Shown here in pieces: positions 35,280-42,746 of a DNA stretch of 48,255 bases (positions within the stretch are counted from its first letter, which is position 1; each line of letters opens with the position of its first letter). Position numbers and translations under genes: made by a program. Under the pieces are notes generated by a model. That model was not told where the DNA came from and did not search any database. It saw only the letters and a program-made list of their open reading frames with translations. The stretch covers positions 1 to 48,255 of the forward strand of contig JBOFFC010000121.1 in assembly GCA_051648405.1 (NCBI GenBank), given 5' to 3'. The DNA comes from JBOFFC01 sp051648405. GTDB lineage: Bacteria; Planctomycetota; Planctomycetia; Pirellulales; Lacipirellulaceae.

Positions 35280-35768
35280 CTACCCTTCCTGCTGCCGCCG
35301 CATCTCGTCGGCGATCAACTCGAGCTCGGCGATCGCCTCGAAGTCCTTCGGCCGCCCCGCCAGGCGCTTGACTCGGATCAGGGCGAGAAGATCGAGGACG
35401 CGGCATTGCACGTCGAAGAGCTCGATGACCGAGCTTTCGGCGAGCAGGGAGTCGTAGTCACCACCCGCGATCGTCGCGAGAAAATCGACTTCCCCCGCGC
35501 TCGTGGTCAGCGTGAAGTTGCCCCCGAGCGACAGCGCCTTCTCGTCGAAACGAAACGGCAACCCCGGCGGAGCGCCTCGCAAGTAGGGCTGGAACGGCGC
35601 GATCGCGCGAACGATCCTGACGTGGTTCTCGTCGGACCGCCGGTAGAGGGCGTCGATGTCTCGCGTGCTCCGCTGTGACCCGGCGACGGCTGCCGCAACC
35701 CCGCCAACGAGGATGAACTCGACCTCGGCTTCTGCGAGCGCGCGAACGAGGGTGCGGAACTCGTCCAC
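35280..35768 (-). CDS. Nucleotidyltransferase (MNT/AbiEii-like), second module
   Basis: A 162-residue nucleotidyltransferase. FILVGGVAAAVAGSQRSTRD followed by ID gives the GG...DxD active site, and GEVDFLATIAGG the third acidic residue. LIRVKRLAGRPKDFEAIAEL is the typical C-terminal helix. It starts four bases after the small gene at 35773-35973, forming a two-gene unit behind ilvB on the same strand. It is only distantly similar to the enzyme at 2656-3123. Toxin, regulator or unknown enzyme are all open. Confidence 0.75.
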   Translation of the reverse strand: MDEFRTLVRALAEAEVEFILVGGVAAAVAGSQRSTRDIDALYRRSDENHVRIVRAIAPFQPYLRGAPPGLPFRFDEKALSLGGNFTLTTSAGEVDFLATIAGGDYDSLLAESSVIELFDVQCRVLDLLALIRVKRLAGRPKDFEAIAELELIADEMRRQQEG

Positions 35769-35772
35769 AGCG

Positions 35773-35973
35773 TCACCTCGGGTCAGCGGCGTCGGTCCGC
35801 TGCCGATGCCGCTCGCCGGCTCGGCGCAGGGCGTCGATCCCCCGGTTGAGGGCGGCGAGCTTCTCGAGCCGCTGAGTGGGGGTCAGGCGAAGGTTCTGAC
35901 GCACGATCGTCATATCGACGCCCGCCTTGTAAGCGTCGATGTACGGGATCGGCGGTAAGTCTTGTGGCGGCAT
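35773..35973 (-). CDS. Small helical partner of the second nucleotidyltransferase
   Basis: A 66-residue protein (MPPQDLPPIPYIDAYKAGVD, then MTIVRQNLRLTPTQRLEKLA) with a long amphipathic helix, rich in Arg and Leu. It lies 21 bases downstream of ilvB and four bases upstream of the nucleotidyltransferase gene. The sequence LRLTPTQRLEKLAALNRG looks like a conserved core. It may be the antitoxin-like or adaptor subunit (inference). Confidence 0.65.
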   Translation of the reverse strand: MPPQDLPPIPYIDAYKAGVDMTIVRQNLRLTPTQRLEKLAALNRGIDALRRAGERHRQRTDAADPR

Positions 35974-35994
35974 CGCTTGAGCTCGAAGGCCCCC

Positions 35995-37776
35995 TTACTT
36001 AAGGATCATGTCCTTGACCGTCATCCCGCCGGGGATCATTGGCAGGACGTGTTCTTGGTACGGCGTGGCCACGTCGAGGACGAACGGGCCGTCGTAGGCG
36101 ACCATCTCGTGGATCGCCGCTTCGAGGTCCGACTTCTTGTCGACGTACGCGGCGCCGCAGCCGAAGCCCTTGGCGATCTGCACGAAGTTCGGGTACCGCT
36201 CCGAGGGGTCGGTCGATCCGACGCCGTCCCCTTCGCCCGCCCACTCGGGGTTGTCGATCGGGCCCAGGTAGGTGTGGGCCCGGTTGCCGTCCATGAAGCG
36301 GTCCTCCCACTGGACGACCATCCCCAGGTGCTGGTTGTTGAGCAGCAGGACCTTCACCGGGAGCTTCTCGCAGGCGAGCGTAGCGAGCTCCTGGACGTTC
36401 ATCAGGAACGAGCCGTCGCCGTCGATGTCGACGACCAGGCGTCCGGGGAACGCGGCCTGGACCCCCATCGCGGCGGGGAGGCCGAAGCCCATCGTCCCCA
36501 GGCCGCTCGAGCTAAGCCACGTCCGCGGCTCGGTGAACTTGTAGAACTGGGCGGCCCACATCTGGTGCTGGCCGACGCCGACCGTGATCACCGGGTCCTT
36601 CTCGTGGATCAGGCGCCACATCGTGCGGATCGCGTGCTGCTGCGTGATGCCGGGGTACTTCTCGTCGTAAGCGAACGGGTAGTCGCGCTTCCAGGCCATG
36701 CACTGCGCGACCCAGTCGGCGATGTCCTCCGGCGCCTCGACGATCTTGTTCAGTTCCTGCAGGGCGTAGCGGACGTCGCTCTGCACGGGGATGTGCGCCG
36801 GCTTGTTCTTGTTGAGCTCGGCGGCATCGACGTCGACGTGAATGATCTTGCCGTGCTTGCAGAACTCGGCGACCTTGCCGGTCACGCGGTCGTCGAACCG
36901 CACGCCGAGGGCGATCAGCAGGTCGGCCTCATCGACCGCGTAGTTGGCGTACACGCTGCCGTGCATGCCGAGCATGTCGAGCGCCAGCGGGTCGGTGCTC
37001 GGGTAGATCCCGAGGCCCATGACGGTGGTCGTGATCGGGATGCCGGTCTTCTTGACCAGCTCGCGGAGCTCGGCCGAGGCCTCGCTGGTGATGATCCCGC
37101 CGCCGGCGTAGATCACGGGTCGCTTGGCGCGCTTGATCGCCGCGGCCGCCTGGCGGATTTGCTCGGCGTGCGCTTTGGGCTTCGTGGGGTTGTACCCGGG
37201 CAGGTCGAGCGGCGCGTCGTAGTCGGGGACGCACTTGGCGAGCTGCACGTCCTTCGGGACGTCAACGAGCACCGGCCCGGGGCGACCGGTCGCCGCGATC
37301 AGGAACGCCTCGCGCATGATGCGGGCGATGTCCTCGACGTTCGTGACCAGGTAGTGGTGCTTGGTGATCCCGCGGCAGACCTCGACCATCGGGGTCTCTT
37401 GGAACGCGTCGGTCCCGATCACTTTGGTCGGTACCTGGCCCGTGATGCAGACCAGCGGGACGCTGTCGAGCTTGGCGTCGGCGATCGCCGTGACGAGGTT
37501 CGTCGCGCCGGGGCCGCTGGTGGCCATCGCGACGCCGACCTTGCCGGTGCTCCGCGCCATCCCTTGGGCCGCGAAGGCGCCCCCTTGCTCGTGGCGCGGC
37601 AAGATCGTGCGGAGCTTGTCGGCCTGCCGCGTCAGCGCCTGATGCAAGGGCATGCTGCACCCGCCGGGGTAGGCGAAGATCGTGTCGATCCCGTGGTTCA
37701 CAAGCGACTGCACGAGGATGTCGGCCCCCGAAACGAGCTCGTTCTTGGTCTTGGGCTTGGCGGCGACGATCGACAT
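35995..37776 (-). CDS. ilvB: Acetolactate synthase, large (catalytic) subunit
   Basis: A 593-residue thiamine-diphosphate enzyme making acetolactate and acetohydroxybutyrate for valine, leucine and isoleucine. ATG 37776 gives MSIVAAKPKTKNELVSGADI; in-frame sequence upstream lies over the promoter. FAYPGGCSMPLHQAL holds the catalytic Glu region of the family in modified form, RHEQGGAFAAQGMARSTGKV and ATSGPGATNLVTAIADAKLD follow, and VDIDGDGSFLMNVQEL with LLNNQHLGMVVQWEDRF is the ThDP/Mg site. The regulatory subunit ilvN is not adjacent; a nucleotidyltransferase module follows instead. Confidence 0.95.
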   Translation of the reverse strand: MSIVAAKPKTKNELVSGADILVQSLVNHGIDTIFAYPGGCSMPLHQALTRQADKLRTILPRHEQGGAFAAQGMARSTGKVGVAMATSGPGATNLVTAIADAKLDSVPLVCITGQVPTKVIGTDAFQETPMVEVCRGITKHHYLVTNVEDIARIMREAFLIAATGRPGPVLVDVPKDVQLAKCVPDYDAPLDLPGYNPTKPKAHAEQIRQAAAAIKRAKRPVIYAGGGIITSEASAELRELVKKTGIPITTTVMGLGIYPSTDPLALDMLGMHGSVYANYAVDEADLLIALGVRFDDRVTGKVAEFCKHGKIIHVDVDAAELNKNKPAHIPVQSDVRYALQELNKIVEAPEDIADWVAQCMAWKRDYPFAYDEKYPGITQQHAIRTMWRLIHEKDPVITVGVGQHQMWAAQFYKFTEPRTWLSSSGLGTMGFGLPAAMGVQAAFPGRLVVDIDGDGSFLMNVQELATLACEKLPVKVLLLNNQHLGMVVQWEDRFMDGNRAHTYLGPIDNPEWAGEGDGVGSTDPSERYPNFVQIAKGFGCGAAYVDKKSDLEAAIHEMVAYDGPFVLDVATPYQEHVLPMIPGGMTVKDMILK

Positions 37777-37920
37777 GGCGTGCAGAGGGGGTCGGTGCGG
37801 GGCTTCGCTCACGGGGAGCGACGTTCTGATTCGACGGTCCGAGATCGGGAGTCGGGCAACGCCCCGACGCCGCTCAACTTGCCCGAGAGCCCTCGCAGGG
37901 CGCCTCGGCGCAAGCTGTGC

Positions 37921-37950
37921 AGTATAGGCGGGGAGGCGGCGCCTCGGCAA
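37921..37950 (-). promoter_or_regulatory. Probable promoter of ilvB
   Basis: On the minus strand, TTGCCG (37945-37950) and TATACT (37921-37926) are spaced by 18 bases. This leaves a leader of about 140 bases before the ilvB start. In that leader GGGCAA and TTGCCC can pair around a 19-base loop. Whether the leader regulates is unknown. Confidence 0.5.
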
Positions 37951-37996
37951 ACACGGCCGAAACGCCGGTCTCAGGGGCGTTTTCCCCAACCGGCCG

Positions 37997-38362
37997 CTAC
38001 GAACGGAACTCGCGGACGAAAAGCCCAACCAACGCCAGCAGGACGCCCGCCACGGTCATCGACCAGTGGATTGACCAGAGCGGGATGAACACGCCTCCGG
38101 CAACGAGAACGGCATCGCCGATCAGTCTAGCCCGCCAATCCCCCTCGCGGTTCTCCACAAGGTCGCGAAACGCATTCTCCACGTCCGCGTCGGTCGGCGT
38201 GACGGAACCCCGGCGTACTACGCTCGCCCAGGTGCCCTGCTGCAACAGCGCTTCGAAGCTTTGCAGGCAGTTGTCAAGCGCTCGCTGCGTAGCGAGCGGA
38301 ATTTCGACCCCCTCGAACGAGTTTCCGAGCGGGTTTTCCGGAGCTTGCTCGGGCTTCGCCAT
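37997..38362 (-). CDS. Small membrane protein, unknown
   Basis: A 121-residue protein from ATG 38362 (MAKPEQAPENPLGNSFEGVE). The N-terminal two thirds are soluble and helical (TPTDADVENAFRDLVENREG); the C-terminal third has two hydrophobic segments (LIGDAVLVAGGVFIPLW and MTVAGVLLALVGLFV). It follows the 73-residue gene by 8 bases on the same strand. I do not recognise it. Confidence 0.55.
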   Translation of the reverse strand: MAKPEQAPENPLGNSFEGVEIPLATQRALDNCLQSFEALLQQGTWASVVRRGSVTPTDADVENAFRDLVENREGDWRARLIGDAVLVAGGVFIPLWSIHWSMTVAGVLLALVGLFVREFRS

Positions 38363-38370
38363 GCAACCGC

Positions 38371-38592
38371 TCAGCCGTCCAGCAGCGAACGCTGTCGCGG
38401 TTCTGTGAACTCCGCCAAGGCCCGCAGGATGCATCGCTCTACGACATCCGGAGCAACGACCGCCTGTCCAGAGGTCCGAACATGGTCCTCGACTAGGTTG
38501 TAGACCCTAGACCGCAACTGCGTCTGGAAACGCTCAAGGAGGCGCAGCGACTCCTGCTTGAAACGCGGTTCGTCAGCTACGACAAGCGCCAT
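38371..38592 (-). CDS. Small soluble protein, unknown
   Basis: A 73-residue protein (MALVVADEPRFKQESLRLLE) with predicted helices (QLRSRVYNLVEDHVRTSGQA, then VVERCILRALAEF). A near-consensus promoter lies directly upstream, with a leader of about 30 bases, and the membrane-protein gene follows 8 bases downstream, so the pair is likely an operon. The function is unknown. Confidence 0.55.
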   Translation of the reverse strand: MALVVADEPRFKQESLRLLERFQTQLRSRVYNLVEDHVRTSGQAVVAPDVVERCILRALAEFTEPRQRSLLDG

Positions 38593-38628
38593 GGCGTGGA
38601 CCCCAAAGACGGACCGCTAACTGATAGG

Positions 38629-38657
38629 ATGCTAGTTGCATGCAAAATCCGTGTCAA
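38629..38657 (-). promoter_or_regulatory. Near-consensus promoter of the two-gene unknown operon
   Basis: On the minus strand, TTGACA (38652-38657) and TAGCAT (38629-38634) are separated by exactly 17 bases. The surrounding DNA is unusually AT-rich for this window. Confidence 0.65.
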
Positions 38658-38756
38658 ACGGGACGTCAGATTAGCTAGACGCTTGTGAAGCTCCAGAAGT
38701 TCGCGCGCTCTGCTCGTCGAAGCGGAGCCGGCGACCGGGATAGCCTCGGCCGCTTC

Positions 38757-38981
38757 TCAATCCCCGCTCTTGCGCGGCAGCGTGAACGAGTACAGGACGA
38801 CGATCGTCCCGGCCGCCAGCAGGCTCCACGGGGCCCACTCGGGGGGGGCCACCTCGCGGGTCGGTACCATCACCTGGCCGCCGCGGACCTGGGGCTTGAG
38901 GATCGCCCGGTCGATCGCCAGGGCCTCGAGCCCCAGCAGGCAGCAGTAGGCGCCGAGCGCGAGGAAGAACGAACGCCACAT
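38757..38981 (-). CDS. Small membrane protein, unknown
   Basis: A 74-residue protein from ATG 38981 (MWRSFFLALGAYCCLLGLEA) with a first membrane helix, a short periplasmic-looking stretch (PTREVAPPEWAPW) and a second helix (SLLAAGTIVVLYSFTLP). Two membrane segments joined by a proline-rich loop look like a conserved planctomycete type, but I cannot assign a function. Confidence 0.6.
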   Translation of the reverse strand: MWRSFFLALGAYCCLLGLEALAIDRAILKPQVRGGQVMVPTREVAPPEWAPWSLLAAGTIVVLYSFTLPRKSGD

Positions 38982-39365
38982 GGCACGGAGAACCGCTCGG
39001 AGGGGCCGTGGACGTTGAACCCGGGGAGACCGCAGCGCCGGCATGGCCGGCGCCGGCCGGGCTAGCAACCCTATTGATCGAACGGCGTGGTCGCCCGGCG
39101 GCAGCCATTCCGGCGACTCCGGGGCGGGTTCTTCGCGTCGCCGGCGGCCGCGGACCGACTATCTGGAAAAACTTACGGCCGCGGCCTCTCAATCGCTCAA
39201 CTCCGCGTGCGCCTCAGGCCGATCCCGAAGATAGAGGAGTCCGACACGTGTCGATGCTGTCGCTGCGCACCGCAAGGACGCACGCGAAAGCGCCGGCGCC
39301 CTGGTCGGCGTCCCGGCGCGGAGCGCGGGGCGTGATTGCAGTCACCAGGCCGAGGGAACGGCGTC
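38982..39365. other. 384-base gap between divergent small genes
   Basis: No gene is supported. A GCCGGCATGGCCGGCGCCGG palindrome near 39040 is the only clear structure. Confidence 0.5.
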
Positions 39366-39611
39366 ATGCGAGTCTCGCAGCTCAAGATCTATCGCGGTCC
39401 CGACGGCCAGCCTGAGCGCGCGGCGGTTGAAACCTCGCACCGCGAGCGGACGATCACCGCCTCGGTTGGCGCCATCCTGCCGCTGCTGGCCGACGCCATC
39501 CAGAGCGAGCGGACTTGGCTGCGCGACTTCGAGGACGACGAAATGACCATCTCGGCCGACCTCTACGAAGTCCTGATGGCCTACCAGTACTTCCGCCGGC
39601 CCGTCGCCTGA
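39366..39611 (+). CDS. Small conserved-looking protein, unknown
   Basis: An 81-residue soluble protein (MRVSQLKIYRGPDGQPERAA, ending YEVLMAYQYFRRPVA) from ATG 39366. ILPLLADAIQSERTWLRDFE, then DDEMTISADLYEVLMAYQ, suggests a compact helical fold. It is convergent with the hemDE gene, with 10 bases between the stops. I do not know its role. Confidence 0.6.
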   Translation: MRVSQLKIYRGPDGQPERAAVETSHRERTITASVGAILPLLADAIQSERTWLRDFEDDEMTISADLYEVLMAYQYFRRPVA

Positions 39612-39621
39612 GCGGCGTGGT

Positions 39622-41643
39622 TCAAACCTCGTAGCCGTGGACAAAGTCCACGAGCGCCTTGGCGCTCGCCGGTGGGGTCTGCGGCACGATGCCGTGCCCT
39701 AGGTTGAAGACGTGCCCGGGGCGTCCGCGGACCGAGTCGAGCAACTGCTTCGCGCGGCGCTCGAGGGTCGGGCGATCGGCGAGCAGCGTCATCGGGTCGA
39801 GGTTCCCTTGCGCCGCTTTGTCGGCGCCGACCGCGTCCCAGCCATCGACCAGCTCGCCGCGCCAGTCGATGCCGATCACGTCTCCTCCCGCTTCGGCAGC
39901 GAGCGGCAGCAGCGCGGGGTTCCCGGCCGCGAAGTGGATCACCACCGCGCGGGGGTCGAGCCCCTCGATCACTTGCCGCGTGTAGGGGAGGACGTAGCGG
40001 CGGTAGTCTTCGGGCCCCAGGCACCCGACCCAACTGTCGAACAGTTGTACTGCTTGGGCGCCGGCCGCGATCTGGGCGTTGAGGTACAGCGTCACCGCCC
40101 GCGCGAGGCGCTGCATCAGCTCGCCCCACGCCCCCTCGTCGCGCTGCATCAGCGTCTTGGTGTGCAGGTAGGTGCGGCTCCCCCCCCCCTCGATCGCGTA
40201 GCTGGCGAGCGTGAAGGGCGCCCCCGCGAAGCCAATCAGCGGCATCCACGGCGGGAGGTCGGCGCGGGTCCGCTCGACGGTCTCGACGACGTAGTGCAGG
40301 GCATCGACGTTCTCGAGGTCGACGACGCGTTCAACGTCCGCCGACTCGCGCACCGGGTTGTGGATCACCGGGCCGTCGCCGGGGGCGAACTCGAGGTCCA
40401 TCCCCATCGGCTCGAGGATCGGCAACAGGTCGGAGAAGATGATCGCCGCGTCGACTCCCAAGTAATCGACCGCGGTGCACATCACCTCGCTGCAGAGGGC
40501 CGGGTTCTTGCAGAGGTCGAGGAATCCGACCTTCTCGCGCACGGCGCGGTACTCGGGCATGTAGCGCCCCGCCTGGCGCATCAGCCAGATCGGCGTTCGA
40601 TCGACGGGCTCGCGTCGGCAAGCGCGCAGAAAGTCGCTGTCGGCCCAAGGCATGCCCGCGACCGAATCGCGGAGCTGCGCCTGCCGCGCGAGCGCGCCCG
40701 TCGCGCTCGCTTCGCTCGGGGCGGCGCGGGCCACCGCCGCGACGCGCGACTTGCGCGCGGCGACGTCGTGGCAACGCTCTGCCGCGTCGTTCACCAGCCG
40801 CCCCATCGTGTGGTTGGCGGCTTCGATATCGACCGGTAGGTTCAGCGAACGCAAGCGCTCGGTCGTCGTCGGCCCGACCGAGGCGACGACCGCGGCGCCG
40901 AGCCCCGCGACCACCGCGTCGCGAAGGCCTAGCTTCTCGGCGACCCCCAGCAGGTTGTTCACCTGGTTGGCCGAGGTGAACATCACGACATCGACAGTGC
41001 GCTCTGCAAAACGCCGGGCATTCTCCTCGAGCGGGGCGGTGTCTTCGGGCAGGTCGTACTCGTAGACGCGGACCCGATCGACCGTCGCGCCCCGCGCTTC
41101 GAGGCCCGCTAGCAGGCTGGCGTTCGTCTCGCCGTACTCCTGCACGCCGACGGTGAGGTTCGCGACCGGCAGCTCGCGATCGAGCGTCGCGAGGACCTCC
41201 CGCCAGGTGTTCGGCGCCGGCGCGCGGAGCGTCGGGGTCAGGCCCAGCTCGCGCATCACGGCCACCGGCTTCGGGCCGCGTGCTAGCGTCGGGATGTCGG
41301 CAAGCGTGTCGAGCAGTCGCTTGCGATCGACGTGCCGCGAGACGGCATCGACGAACATCCGCGTGCCGACACCGGTCAGCAGCAGCAGCGCGTCGATTTG
41401 CCCGGCGAGCAGGCGGTGGGCGAACTCGATCGCCTCGCGCGTGTCTCCGAGCGGCGCCTCCCGCATCGAGGGGCTGACGAAGGCCACGCCGCCGAGCCGC
41501 TCGATGAACCCGCGCATCTCGGGGGCGCGGCGGCTTTCGAGCGCGACGACGCGAAGCCCGCGGAACGAAACGCCGCGGCGTGCGCTGGCCTCGATCACCT
41601 CGGCGGGCGTCTGGGCGTGCGGCGTGCTGCTCGGGATCGACAC
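39622..41643 (-). CDS. Fusion of uroporphyrinogen-III synthase (HemD) and uroporphyrinogen decarboxylase (HemE)
   Basis: A 673-residue bifunctional haem enzyme, GTG start at 41643. Residues about 25-290 are HemD-like (LRVVALESRRAPEMRGFIER, LLLTGVGTRMFVDAVSR and MFTSANQVNNLLGVAEKLGL, VVASVGPTTTERLRSLNLPV). After an Ala/Arg-rich linker, residues 331-673 are HemE: MPWADSDFLRACRREPVDRT, PIWLMRQAGRYMPEYR, IIFSDLLPILEPMGMDLEFA, FAGAPFTLASYAIEGGGSRT and FNLGHGIVPQTPPASAKALV. Together they would turn hydroxymethylbilane into uroporphyrinogen III and then coproporphyrinogen III. An internal ATG at 40653 could also start a separate HemE. Confidence 0.9.
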   Translation of the reverse strand: MSIPSSTPHAQTPAEVIEASARRGVSFRGLRVVALESRRAPEMRGFIERLGGVAFVSPSMREAPLGDTREAIEFAHRLLAGQIDALLLLTGVGTRMFVDAVSRHVDRKRLLDTLADIPTLARGPKPVAVMRELGLTPTLRAPAPNTWREVLATLDRELPVANLTVGVQEYGETNASLLAGLEARGATVDRVRVYEYDLPEDTAPLEENARRFAERTVDVVMFTSANQVNNLLGVAEKLGLRDAVVAGLGAAVVASVGPTTTERLRSLNLPVDIEAANHTMGRLVNDAAERCHDVAARKSRVAAVARAAPSEASATGALARQAQLRDSVAGMPWADSDFLRACRREPVDRTPIWLMRQAGRYMPEYRAVREKVGFLDLCKNPALCSEVMCTAVDYLGVDAAIIFSDLLPILEPMGMDLEFAPGDGPVIHNPVRESADVERVVDLENVDALHYVVETVERTRADLPPWMPLIGFAGAPFTLASYAIEGGGSRTYLHTKTLMQRDEGAWGELMQRLARAVTLYLNAQIAAGAQAVQLFDSWVGCLGPEDYRRYVLPYTRQVIEGLDPRAVVIHFAAGNPALLPLAAEAGGDVIGIDWRGELVDGWDAVGADKAAQGNLDPMTLLADRPTLERRAKQLLDSVRGRPGHVFNLGHGIVPQTPPASAKALVDFVHGYEV

Positions 41644-41889
41644 GGTGCGCGTGGCTCGCGGTTGGCGGGAGGACTAGCGTGATCGCGGCGTCGCCGAGCG
41701 CGTTCGGAGTGCGAGCGCCGGCCGTTGCTTCGAGTCTCGCAAAGTGTACCTACGCATCGCGCCGCGGCGCAGGAGGGCTCCGCGGAGCGCCGCGATAATC
41801 GACTTCCGCTACGAAAACGCGGCCCCTGCGCAACGAAAACGAATAGTTGCTTGACATCGACGCGCGAGTTCGCAAAACTCCCTCCCGTG

Positions 41890-41932
41890 GTCGCGACGCG
41901 AACGTGCTACGGAGCACTCGCCGCGTCGTGAC
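41890..41932. repeat. Long hairpin in the gene-free island
   Basis: GTCGCGACGCG (41890-41900) pairs with CGCGTCGTGAC (41922-41932) with one G-U, and GTGCT / AGCAC closes an ACGG loop inside. It lies just downstream of the TTGACA box at 41851. Confidence 0.6.
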
Positions 41933-42020
41933 ACCCGTTCGGAGTGACCGTCCGTGAGTGAGATGCTCTTCCCAGTGCACGTCTCCCTCGCACTCCCCCG
42001 ACGCGATCATTCTCAACGCA

Positions 42021-42119
42021 CCGTCGCGGAGCGACGGATCGACTTACGCCGCAGGAGTGCGGCGTCACGAGCGGCGCCCCCCCCGCCGCTTCGACCGGGC
42101 CTGACGGCGTAGCGCCGTC
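42021..42119. repeat. Cluster of four perfect short hairpins
   Basis: CCGTCGC-GGA-GCGACGG (42021-42037), ACGCCGCA-GGAG-TGCGGCGT (42046-42065), AGCGGCG-C7-CGCCGCT (42070-42090) and GACGGC-GTAGC-GCCGTC (42103-42119) follow one another. They look like short dispersed palindromes collected in one place. Confidence 0.65.
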
Positions 42120-42260
42120 CCTACCGATCCCAGTTTGTCGCGGCGCGGTTGCCGATGGTTGTTTCCACAGAGGGGAACGCCCGTTGATGGCTGCACGTTC
42201 CGATACCTTTGACAGGAGTGCTGCGCGCTCGCTTTTGCGGAACGGAACTCTGCGCTCCCA

Positions 42261-42420
42261 GCGCTCGTCTTGCGTCGAGGTCACTCGACGCGGGCCGCCT
42301 GGGGCGAGCGCCCGCAGCCGCAAGAAAACCGGGGGGCAACACCCGACGGATCGACCGTTGACCGGTCCTGCTCTCGAGCAGGCCGGAACGCACACGGAAG
42401 TCCCCCCCGTTTTCTTTCTT
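42261..42420 (+). ncRNA. Candidate structured RNA
   Basis: GCGCTCGTC (42261-42269) pairs with GGCGAGCGC (42303-42311) and encloses a perfect hairpin GCGTCGAG-GTCA-CTCGACGC (42272-42291). A second domain is closed by AAGAAAACCGGGGGG (42322-42336) with CCCCCCGTTTTCTT (42403-42416), and contains CCGG-T-CCTGCT-CTCG-AGCAGG-CCGG (42362-42386). The closing strand is T-rich, like a terminator. No known RNA family motif (RNase P, SRP, tmRNA) is recognisable; strand and ends are uncertain. Confidence 0.35.
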
Positions 42421-42467
42421 ACGTTGAGTGTCGCTGTTCACGCCGAGAGCGACTGCGGCAAGGCGCC

Positions 42468-42613
42468 CTAGCAGCCTGTTGAGAAATGCCGTCGTGGCGT
42501 TTTTCAACCTCGCCAAGCTCACGGCCGAGCCCGAAACCGCGGCGAAAGCGCCACGGTTCCGACGTCGCCTCCCTGCGACCACGCAGCCTGTCGAAGAATC
42601 AACAGGCTGCTAG
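42468..42613 (-). mobile_element. Inverted-repeat element, copy C (MITE-like)
   Basis: About 146 bases, opposite in orientation to A and B. The terminal inverted repeats are perfect: CTAGCAGCCTGTTGA on the left and TCAACAGGCTGCTAG on the right. The interior matches A and B but lacks about 12 bases around GCGAGCCGCGAAC. It is the best-preserved copy. Confidence 0.85.
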
Positions 42614-42746
42614 CGCCGAGCCGGGCCGCTTCCTTCCTCGCAGTGCGTGTGGCACATTGCTAGCGCCGCGGCGCTGTGGTCTGTGGCGTGCGGAACTTCC
42701 TCGCCGCCGCGGGACCGGCTGACCGGTCGCCTGACCCTCGCTCGCT

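Larger units (their letters stand above)
41644..42746. other. 1.1-kb gene-free, hairpin-rich island
   Basis: No protein gene is supported. It holds a TTGACA (41851-41856) with AAAACT 17 bases on, a large hairpin (41890-41932), four small perfect hairpins (42021-42119), a candidate structured RNA (42261-42420) and repeat copy C (42468-42613). Confidence 0.6.

Noticed and set aside
42121..42582. Minus- and plus-strand frames of 90-150 codons in the gene-free island
   Set aside because: They run through hairpins and repeat copy C, lack start signals and have no recognisable domain.
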